Source of the DNA: a virus | Length of the DNA: 45,966 nucleotides | Strand: one strand, 5' to 3' | IMG/VR virus record: IMGVR_UViG_3300032006_000016 | Location: 1-45,966 of that record | Shown: positions 1-4,015 of the stretch, piece after piece | Layout: each line of letters begins with the position of its first letter | Numbering within the stretch: position 1 is the first letter of the stretch | Notes under the pieces: model-generated | The model's input: only the letters and a program-made list of their open reading frames with translations | What the model was told of the DNA's origin: nothing | Databases searched by the model: none | Made by a program: the position numbers and the translations under genes

Positions 1-247
1 CGCAGCAATCATGTGTATGCTGACAGTAATCAGTACTTGAAAAATGCTGTGGTAGCATAACTACTAAGGAATCTCGGGTCACTAGGTGTTTGCCCAAATT
101 TACATGGACATGGTAAAAGTAGTATCTAGTTGTACCGTCTTCAATTTCAGAACCTAATCCGACTCCTAAACGTGCGTCAAAAGCACGCACAAAGCCGGCT
201 ATTTCAGTTCCGAACTTATCCTTAATCTGATTATACTCCCACAGCAT
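1..247 (-). CDS. Hypothetical protein, cut by the window edge
   Basis: An open frame runs leftward from an ATG at 247 to the edge without a stop, giving the first 82 residues. It begins MLWEYNQIKDKFG and includes the segment RLGVGLGSEIEDGTTRYY. An AGGAGA ribosome site lies five bases before the ATG (reading leftward), which fixes the start. I do not recognise the family. It follows the small regulator-like gene at 363-683 with a 115-base gap in which I see no convincing promoter, so it is probably on the same leftward transcript. The last visible residues contain several His and Cys, but this is too little to assign a role. Confidence 0.7.
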   Translation of the reverse strand, partial: MLWEYNQIKDKFGTEIAGFVRAFDARLGVGLGSEIEDGTTRYYFYHVHVNLGKHLVTRDSLVVMLPQHFSSTDYCQHTHDCC

Positions 248-362
248 AATTTTCTCCTGAAAGTAGGGCTGAGAGTTAAGGGTTTTTCTTCGCTCTCAAT
301 TAAGTTCTTATCTTTGTCGTACCTGAAAGGATCGACTACGCCTACGAACACCCTGATTACTC
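248..362. other. Short gap between leftward genes
   Basis: No TTGACA/TATAAT-type promoter is visible on the leftward strand. A weak inverted repeat (TGAGAG ... CTCTCA, about positions 269-298) could form a small hairpin before the ribosome site of the gene at 247. Nothing else is supported. Confidence 0.3.
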
Positions 363-683
363 TTAGCTGTTCAAAGCACCAGCGATTTTTTCCAAATCTC
401 CGAAGCCAGCCTTGCTCAAAGAAGGAAGTTCCATCTCCAGAGCTGACTCAATCTGAGCCACGAAGTCTGCCTTACGTACCTGAGGTGGACGCTTGGTAGG
501 CTTAGGCTGTGCAACGTAAACTTCCAAAGAAGAGAGCTTAGCGATGACAGAACGCTCAGTCTTGTTAAATTGCTCAGCAAGAGCAGCGACAGTAGCGCGA
601 GTAGGGTTAGCGGTATACTCAGAAACCATAGTGTCAATGACTTCTTGAGGGTAGTTACCAGATTTTACAGCAGTTGCATTCAT
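363..683 (-). CDS. Small regulator-like protein, family shared with 3255-3551
   Basis: The product has 106 residues. The N-terminal half has a helix-turn-helix-like pattern (NPTRATVAALAEQFNKTERS, then VIAKLSSLEVY), followed by a linker and a conserved C-terminal block (VRKADFVAQIESALEMELPS). The same two-part design occurs in the product of 3255-3551 (SVIAKL/SIIAKA, then KADFVAQIE/KADLVREIE). I recall similar small proteins in many marine phages, but their role is not known to me; DNA binding is an inference from the helix pattern. The start is supported by GGGAGA six bases before the ATG. A near-consensus leftward promoter (731-759) sits directly upstream, so this is the first gene of its transcript. 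Confidence 0.8.
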   Translation of the reverse strand: MNATAVKSGNYPQEVIDTMVSEYTANPTRATVAALAEQFNKTERSVIAKLSSLEVYVAQPKPTKRPPQVRKADFVAQIESALEMELPSLSKAGFGDLEKIAGALNS

Positions 684-730
684 AATTTTCTCCCGAAATT
701 AAATTGTTGTACCTCGATTTCTTAAAATAT

Positions 731-759
731 ATTTTACAGGTTTTTAACCGAAATGTCAA
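731..759 (-). promoter_or_regulatory. Leftward sigma-70 promoter with upstream A-tract
   Basis: Read on the minus strand: TTGACA (759-754), a 17-base spacer, then TAAAAT (736-731). CAAAAAGTTC directly precedes the -35 box, as in the promoter at 1240-1268. The -35 box overlaps the TGA stop of the metalloprotease gene. It should drive 363-683 and the gene beyond. Confidence 0.8.
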
Positions 760-1214
760 GAACTTTTTGACATGTTAGTCCAAATATCTGCAAGTTTTTT
801 CTCCCAGTGAATAGCATCCTTTTCCCAAGGCGTATTCTCGTATGAGTGCCAGTCTTCAGCAGTATCAGTATCGTACTCGTCGCCTTTCCAGTAAGTAGTG
901 CCAGCTTCGTTATCAAAGCCGAAGTGTATCATCTGGTATACGTGACGTAATTCGTGCGCGATTGTAGCAATCAAAGAATCAGTCGTCCAATCACTATTGT
1001 GAGTCGCAGATAAGCGTACTTGATAGCGATGGTCGCCTAACTTAACAGCATCACCGAATACTTCTGGCATGTCCATTAGTTTTATAGTAAGTTTACCATA
1101 GATTTCCCAATTCATTTGGTATACAATAGTACACCACTCAACCATTTCTCTGACCACTGCCCTTCTTGACGGTGACCAACCACGAGTAGCTTTGACTTTG
1201 TATTTTATTCGCAT
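756..1214 (-). CDS. Zinc metalloprotease-like protein (HExxH)
   Basis: The product has 152 residues. Residues 87-91 are HELRH, the HExxH zinc-binding motif in a helix (IAHELRHVYQ). Glu131 in ENTPWEKDA is in a good place to be a third ligand. This matches small phage proteins of the SprT/zincin type; substrate unknown. I chose the ATG at 1214 because it has GGAG seven bases upstream and a consensus promoter just beyond (1240-1268). The frame stays open to 1667, but that extension crosses promoters and repeats, has no ribosome site, and is low-complexity. Alternative view: a structural zincin fold without activity. Confidence 0.78.
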   Translation of the reverse strand: MRIKYKVKATRGWSPSRRAVVREMVEWCTIVYQMNWEIYGKLTIKLMDMPEVFGDAVKLGDHRYQVRLSATHNSDWTTDSLIATIAHELRHVYQMIHFGFDNEAGTTYWKGDEYDTDTAEDWHSYENTPWEKDAIHWEKKLADIWTNMSKSS

Positions 1215-1239
1215 GGTATTCTCCTTAATTTGAAAAGAT

Positions 1240-1268
1240 ATTATACTTAAAAGTGAAGAGGAAGTCAA
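1240..1268 (-). promoter_or_regulatory. Leftward promoter of the metalloprotease-like gene
   Basis: Minus strand: TTGACT (1268-1263), 17-base spacer, consensus TATAAT (1245-1240), start of transcription predicted near 1233. The box is preceded by GCAAAAAGTTC, the A-tract arrangement seen at the other promoters of this class. The ATG is 19 bases further on, after a GGAG site. Confidence 0.85.
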
Positions 1269-1433
1269 GAACTTTTTGCCCCAAATGGTCGAAAAATTAC
1301 GCAAATGAATTCCGGGGGGCCGCGCGCGGGGTCGCAATGTCAAGGAATTTTTGCGGGTTTTGCCCAAATTTTCTCGAATTTTCGCACCCGTGCCGAGGAC
1401 TACGCAATTTTCCGAACTTTTTGGAGCATTGCC

Positions 1434-1473
1434 GCAAAAAAAGCTTGACAAAACCCGCGCGGGCGGGTATAAT
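1434..1473 (+). promoter_or_regulatory. Consensus rightward promoter P1
   Basis: GCAAAAAAAGC, then TTGACA (1445-1450), exactly 17 bases, then TATAAT (1468-1473). This is a perfect sigma-70 consensus, yet no rightward gene follows: the next 2.5 kb codes on the other strand. Transcription should start near 1480. Confidence 0.85.
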
Positions 1474-1492
1474 GGCGCAGGGACCACTTTTA

Positions 1493-1520
1493 ATCGTCGT
1501 CGTACTACTACTTTGGCGCA
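1493..1520 (+). repeat. TCG/ACT element, copy 1
   Basis: A 28-base unit reading ATCGTCGTCGTACTACTACT followed by TTGGCGCA. It lies about 20 bases after the -10 box of P1. It differs from copy 2 at one base (GCGCA/GTGCA). Confidence 0.8.
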
Positions 1521-1533
1521 CGGCGGGGTTAAA

Positions 1534-1561
1534 ATCGTCGTCGTACTACTACTTTGGTGCA
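1534..1561 (+). repeat. TCG/ACT element, copy 2
   Basis: Same 28-base unit as copy 1, with T for C near the 3' end, 13 bases after it. Both are in the stretch transcribed from P1. Confidence 0.8.
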
Positions 1562-1600
1562 GAAAGACTGATAAAATTGTAAATAATTTGCTCCACACCC

Positions 1601-1640
1601 GCAAAAAAGACTTGACAATCCTCGCTTTTGCACTTAAAAT
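1601..1640 (+). promoter_or_regulatory. Rightward promoter P2
   Basis: GCAAAAAAGAC, then TTGACA (1612-1617), 17 bases, TAAAAT (1635-1640), then GGCGC as in P1. P1 and P2 look like duplicated units: A-tract, promoter, GGCGC, then a TCG/ACT element. Confidence 0.8.
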
Positions 1641-1665
1641 GGCGCGCGGTACACCAAATGCGGTC

Positions 1666-1687
1666 ATCGTCGTACTACTACTGGCGC
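1666..1687 (+). repeat. TCG/ACT element, copy 3 (shorter)
   Basis: ATCGTCGTACTACTACT followed by GGCGC. One CGT and the TTT of copies 1-2 are missing. It lies about 25 bases after the -10 box of P2 and runs into a GC-rich inverted repeat (GGCGC ... GCGCC, 1682-1695). Confidence 0.75.
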
Positions 1688-1799
1688 GCCGGCGCCGAAT
1701 TTATCATCCGACGCCTCGTGTCCTTGCGCTCTCTCGACCTATGAGCTTCTATGTGCCGTTACCTTAGTCCATGATTGCGATCTCCTATTCAATGTGACC

Positions 1800-1827
1800 A
1801 TTATACCATAGTGTGCAAGTTTGTCAA
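1800..1827 (-). promoter_or_regulatory. Leftward promoter P3 facing P1 and P2
   Basis: Minus strand: TTGACA (1827-1822), 16-base spacer, TATAAT (1805-1800), start predicted near 1793. It has no A-tract; a 14-bp palindrome (1829-1842) abuts the -35 box instead. Downstream, AGGAG (1782-1778) is followed seven bases later by ATG GAC TAA, a two-codon frame at 1770-1762, and then no gene until 1214. Confidence 0.8.
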
Positions 1828-1828
1828 G

Positions 1829-1842
1829 TGTGAATATTCACA
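1829..1842. promoter_or_regulatory. Palindromic operator site A
   Basis: TGTGAATATTCACA is a perfect 14-bp palindrome, one base upstream of the P3 -35 box and centred near -42 from the predicted start. Half-sites recur in sites B (3638-3651) and C (3787-3800). The binding protein is unknown. Confidence 0.65.
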
Positions 1843-1878
1843 TGTAACACATTCTTTTCCCAGGTATCCGAGTCTATG

Positions 1879-1913
1879 GCGCCGCTAAGTCCTTGATTTA
1901 TAAGGACTTTTTC
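1879..1913 (+). terminator. Terminator hairpin for rightward hub transcripts
   Basis: AAGTCCTT (1887-1894), loop GATTTAT, AAGGACTT (1902-1909), then TTTC: an 8-bp stem with a T-run on the rightward strand. An outer GGCGC (1879) / GCGCC (to 1918) pair can lengthen it. It lies just past the end of the leftward gene at 1925, but on that strand no T-run follows, so it best serves rightward RNA. Confidence 0.6.
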
Positions 1914-1924
1914 AGCGCCTCCTT

Positions 1925-2044
1925 TTAGTAGAGTTTTACGATCAGAAAAATCTGTCCGACTAGCATTAAAATTGGGCAAACCGTGCGGATTATTTCCATG
2001 TTGTAGCGGAGTTTTATCAACTCCGCTTCTTGTTGCTCTGTCAT
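1925..2044 (-). CDS. Small one-pass membrane protein
   Basis: The product has 39 residues: a charged N-terminus (MTEQQEAELIKLR) followed by one hydrophobic helix (about residues 20-38, containing ILMLVGQIFLIV). The ATG at 2044 has GAGAGG six bases upstream and overlaps the stop of the previous gene as ATGA, which suggests coupled translation. A longer frame starting at 2113 has no good ribosome site. It is last in the leftward operon. The size and layout would fit a small holin-like or membrane-modifying protein, but nothing proves it. Confidence 0.6.
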   Translation of the reverse strand: MTEQQEAELIKLRYNMEIIRTVCPILMLVGQIFLIVKLY

Positions 2045-2601
2045 GCGTAACCTCTCTCTGTTGGATTGTCCTGTGGCTCTGGGCAACCATAAATTCCGTT
2101 TGCCCTTTTCCAATTTACCGTCTCAAGTCCAATATTTTTGCAAACTTCACGCTGTGCGCTTGCGAATTTTGCTTTAGCCATTTTCTCTGGCATGTTGAAA
2201 AATTCGCTATGGCCGCCCGCAGGTTTTGGAGTAACTTTCAAATCTCGGAATAGTCCGGCAAGCCGAAAATCTCGATTTGATTTGTGAAAGTATTGCTCAC
2301 TCGCTAGGGTTTCGTCATACGTTCCGAAAGTGCAAGCGATCAATTCGCCCTCTAATATGCCACGCTCGATATTAAAAGAAACTTCGATTTCTTTTAATGT
2401 CTCGATGATGCGAGATTGAACGCCATCCTTATCACCAGATCGAACCAGTTTTGCAAATCCGTCTTTGATTACGGTCATGTTGCGAAATGCCGGAATGACC
2501 GCACCCAGATTATAGCAACGCCATAAATAGTTCGCTCCGGTGTCTGACCATGGATCACCAATTCTGGTGGCGGGTGTTGAAAGTGATGTTAGTCTGCTCA
2601 T
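2041..2601 (-). CDS. Hypothetical protein of the leftward operon
   Basis: The product has 186 residues. I do not recognise it. It appears soluble and mixed alpha/beta: no signal peptide, no membrane helix. Visible stretches are SDTGANYLWRCYNLG near the N-terminus, an acidic middle (KEIEVSFNIERGILEGELIA), and a lysine-rich segment (MPEKMAKAKFASAQREV) near the end. The start at 2601 has GAGAGG eight bases upstream and overlaps the stop of the HAD gene by ATGA; its own stop overlaps the next start the same way. The chain of four-base overlaps indicates one polycistronic, translationally coupled message. Confidence 0.75.
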   Translation of the reverse strand: MSRLTSLSTPATRIGDPWSDTGANYLWRCYNLGAVIPAFRNMTVIKDGFAKLVRSGDKDGVQSRIIETLKEIEVSFNIERGILEGELIACTFGTYDETLASEQYFHKSNRDFRLAGLFRDLKVTPKPAGGHSEFFNMPEKMAKAKFASAQREVCKNIGLETVNWKRANGIYGCPEPQDNPTERGYA

Positions 2602-3071
2602 GCTGTTAGCCTCTCATTTGCTAGTGTTGCGTTAATTGTCTTGATTCCCATTGATTCCATGATATCCAATACCGCTAGATTATCGTCAAAGAAAACCGCG
2701 TTTTTTCTCATCCACGCCATAGAGCGTTGAAGTTTTTTCGCCAGTTTTAAAATCGCCCTTCTCTTGAGTAGATCATCGGGAGTGTGATTGCCCTCTGCCC
2801 TAGAGTAAAGAAAGTCAAATTTTAAATCATTGCGTTTCAGAAATGCAAGGTCAGCGTCTTGGATAACTCTCGCAGTAATTACCGCGACAGTATCCTTTAC
2901 CGAGCGCACCGAGCGCATTTTTTCAGCCAGTGGTAGAAGTGAATCCGCAAGGATTTTATCAACCGTGTTATTCTCTACCCAGTGCGCCAAGTCTAGCGAC
3001 CCATCGGGTAGCGTGTTCTGGCGGTGGCTAGAGTCAATCACCGTTCCGTCAAGATCAAATATATAAAGCAT
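2598..3071 (-). CDS. HAD-family phosphatase (polynucleotide 3'-phosphatase-like)
   Basis: The product has 157 residues with the HAD motifs in order: DLDGT at residues 6-10 (Asp6 nucleophile, Asp8 acid/base), ITAR at 65-68 (motif II), a Lys-rich stretch near 103-113 (motif III), and FFDDN at 127-131 (motif IV metal ligands). Length, the IDSSHR after motif I, and the small cap recall phage HAD enzymes related to the phosphatase domain of T4 polynucleotide kinase. There is no kinase domain. A role in DNA/RNA end repair or nucleotide dephosphorylation is inferred. The start overlaps the end of the upstream membrane protein gene by 17 bases. Confidence 0.85.
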   Translation of the reverse strand: MLYIFDLDGTVIDSSHRQNTLPDGSLDLAHWVENNTVDKILADSLLPLAEKMRSVRSVKDTVAVITARVIQDADLAFLKRNDLKFDFLYSRAEGNHTPDDLLKRRAILKLAKKLQRSMAWMRKNAVFFDDNLAVLDIMESMGIKTINATLANERLTA

Positions 3072-3258
3072 AAGCGTAGCCTATTGATGCGGCAAGATTC
3101 AGAAATACCAAGTTATAGAGCCGCTTATCTATCGCTTGGATCGTTAGCAATGCGAGGCCAATTATAGAAATAATTTTTCCGGCATCAGTGTCAATGAAAG
3201 GGGGAGCGATCACCAAAGCGACCGCACCCAACCAACCAAAGGAGCGAATGAGCATCAA
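3055..3258 (-). CDS. Small hydrophobic membrane protein
   Basis: The product has 67 residues, nearly all hydrophobic, with about three membrane segments (around residues 5-20, 28-43 and 48-66) and the short polar links DTDAGK and DKRLYN. I recall small membrane proteins of this style in other marine phages, without known function. The start overlaps the stop of the regulator-like gene as ATGA, and its end overlaps the HAD start, so it is expressed with them. A second ATG follows immediately (MM), so the exact first residue is uncertain. Confidence 0.7.
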   Translation of the reverse strand: MMLIRSFGWLGAVALVIAPPFIDTDAGKIISIIGLALLTIQAIDKRLYNLVFLNLAASIGYAYALYI

Positions 3259-3551
3259 CCGATGCTCATTAAGAGGGCTTGCAAGGAGCGCATAGACGCA
3301 CCCTGTAAACCGTCAAGGCTTTCGCCTTGGAGTGAACGCTCGATTTCTCGAACGAGATCAGCCTTTGTAGGCCGATCAGAGGAAGAAGAAGAAACAGCCT
3401 TCTTCTCGTAAGTTAAGCCGAGGCTTAATGCCTTGGCTATGATGGAGCGATGGCTATAGCCAAACTCCGCAGAGAAAGATTTCGCTTTCTCAAGATTGAG
3501 AGGTTGAGCCGCGCTCATCTTCTCAATCATAGTTGGTGTGTATTTAGACAT
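3255..3551 (-). CDS. Small regulator-like protein, relative of 363-683
   Basis: The product has 98 residues and the same plan as the 106-residue protein at 363-683: an N-terminal helical region ending in YSHRSIIAKALSLG, a serine-rich linker, and a conserved tail (RPTKADLVREIERSLQGESL). The ATG at 3551 was chosen because GGAGA lies five bases upstream; an upstream in-frame TTG would add four residues. It is the first gene of the leftward operon 1925-3551, behind a block with two leftward promoters and two palindromic sites. A DNA-binding role, perhaps in its own control, is inferred from the helix pattern and position. Confidence 0.78.
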   Translation of the reverse strand: MSKYTPTMIEKMSAAQPLNLEKAKSFSAEFGYSHRSIIAKALSLGLTYEKKAVSSSSSDRPTKADLVREIERSLQGESLDGLQGASMRSLQALLMSIG

Positions 3552-3567
3552 AGTAGTCTCCAAATAA

Positions 3568-3590
3568 ATTGATTAGCCCATCTAATCAAT
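3568..3590. promoter_or_regulatory. Inverted repeat in the leader of the leftward operon
   Basis: ATTGATTAG, five bases, CTAATCAAT: a 9-bp perfect inverted repeat between the predicted start of the 3598-3627 promoter (near 3591) and the ribosome site of 3551. It can be an operator at +1 to +23 or an RNA hairpin before the ribosome site. Confidence 0.55.
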
Positions 3591-3597
3591 AGCGTAA

Positions 3598-3627
3598 TGA
3601 TAACATGAGAATAGGGGGGTCTGTCAA
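3598..3627 (-). promoter_or_regulatory. Leftward promoter, proximal, weaker
   Basis: Minus strand: TTGACA (3627-3622), 18-base spacer, TTATCA (3603-3598). The -10 box is a poor match, which fits a promoter that needs an activator. Site B (3638-3651) lies 10 bases upstream. Confidence 0.5.
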
Positions 3628-3637
3628 ACGATTTCGG

Positions 3638-3651
3638 TGTGAATATTACCA
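3638..3651. promoter_or_regulatory. Hybrid operator site B
   Basis: TGTGAATATTACCA joins the left half of site A to the right half of site C. It is centred near -53 of the proximal promoter. Confidence 0.6.
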
Positions 3652-3737
3652 AAACCGAGCGCCCTATTTGGCATGGATTTTGCCTAGCAAAAAGCGTGCC
3701 AACCCTCGCGCTGTTCTTCTCTGATTTCATGGGGCAT

Positions 3738-3766
3738 ATTATATCACCGAGCGCGCGCCTTGTCAA
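3738..3766 (-). promoter_or_regulatory. Leftward promoter, distal, full consensus
   Basis: Minus strand: TTGACA (3766-3761), 17 bases, TATAAT (3743-3738), start predicted near 3731. No A-tract; site C lies 20 bases upstream. An ATG (3730) falls at about +2, but its 67-codon frame runs through the operator sites and looks non-coding, so the likely target is the gene at 3551 with a 180-base leader. Confidence 0.8.
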
Positions 3767-3786
3767 CCCCTAGAAGAGAGAAAGTT

Positions 3787-3800
3787 TGGTAATATTACCA
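3787..3800. promoter_or_regulatory. Palindromic operator site C
   Basis: TGGTAATATTACCA, a perfect 14-bp palindrome centred near -62 of the distal leftward promoter. It shares the AATATT core and one half-site with site B. Confidence 0.6.
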
Positions 3801-3970
3801 TCGCACCCTAAAAAAGCGTCACAAAATAAAAGAAAAAATCCTTATAAATCAACAGCTTAGCGCGCGGTGTCCAGGACTGTATATGGGGGGGCGGTAATGA
3901 GACTCATTCTCATCTCGCGCGCGCCGGCACCCTTTCACGTACTACTTTGGGTTTTTTCAAAACACCTTTA
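3801..3970. other. Divergent spacer before the late genes
   Basis: No gene. It contains the 14-mer TCCTTATAAATCAA (3839-3852), exactly complementary to the loop side of the 1879-1913 hairpin, a run of seven G (3884-3890 region), and a fourth partial TCG/ACT element (3938-3950). Confidence 0.5.
3938..3950 (+). repeat. TCG/ACT element, partial copy 4
   Basis: CGTACTACTTTGG matches the 3' part of copies 1-2 with one ACT fewer. It lies 30 bases before the first late promoter; copies 1-3 lie after promoters. Confidence 0.45.
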
Positions 3971-4009
3971 AAAAAATTTCTTGACTTCGTATCTCTAATT
4001 TAGTATAAT
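3971..4009 (+). promoter_or_regulatory. Late promoter 1, leaderless
   Basis: A-tract and ATTTC, then TTGACT (3981-3986), 17 bases, TATAAT (4004-4009). The ATG at 4016 is exactly at predicted +1, and no ribosome site fits between, so the message should be leaderless. Confidence 0.85.
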
Positions 4010-4015
4010 CTTTCT

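Larger units (their letters stand above)
1269..1799. other. Gene-free regulatory hub, GC-richer than surroundings
   Basis: About 530 bases without a convincing gene. It contains two rightward promoters (1434-1473, 1601-1640), three copies of a TCGTCGTACTACTACT element, and an orphan leftward -35 box with its A-tract (GCAAAAATTCCTTGACA, 1354-1338) that lacks a -10 box, because a GC-rich stretch occupies that place. The leftward transcript from 1800-1827 crosses the whole block and would be antisense to both rightward transcripts. Open frames through the block are repetitive in composition (Ser/Thr runs from the repeats) and lack ribosome sites. Confidence 0.6.
1480..1913 (+). ncRNA. Predicted non-coding rightward transcript(s)
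   Basis: Inference from promoter and terminator positions. RNA from P1 (start near 1480) or P2 (start near 1647) would run through the TCG/ACT repeats to the hairpin and T-run at 1879-1913, giving RNAs of about 430 and 265 bases. No ATG with a ribosome site and a plausible frame is found between. The RNAs would be antisense to the leader produced by the leftward promoter at 1800-1827. Transcription is not shown by sequence alone. Confidence 0.4.

Noticed and set aside
756-1667. 303-codon leftward frame extending the metalloprotease-like gene by about 150 residues
   Set aside because: The extension crosses promoters, A-tracts and the TCG/ACT repeats (giving SSSTTT runs), starts without a ribosome site, and the ATG at 1214 has both a ribosome site and its own promoter.
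1681-1695. GGCGC/GCGCC inverted repeat as a terminator for P2
   Set aside because: Only a 5-bp stem and no T-run; the hairpin at 1879-1913 is a better candidate.
1253-1767. Rightward frames of 109 and 138 codons after P1
   Set aside because: Composition is set by repeats and GC-rich DNA, starts lack ribosome sites, and no protein-like pattern is seen. Rightward RNA here is more likely non-coding.
1829-1842. Site A as a standard CRP site
   Set aside because: TGTGA and TCACA are separated by four bases, not the six of CRP. The spacing is closer to FNR-type sites, and sites B and C depart further.
1824-2090. 88-codon leftward frame overlapping the small membrane protein
   Set aside because: It runs through the hairpin and operator site A, lacks a ribosome site, and competes with 1925-2044, which has the ATGA overlap and a membrane helix.
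3527-3730. 67-codon frame starting at about +2 of the distal leftward promoter, a possible leaderless gene
   Set aside because: It reads through operator site B, the second promoter and the inverted repeat, and overlaps the start of 3551. The sequence does not look protein-like.
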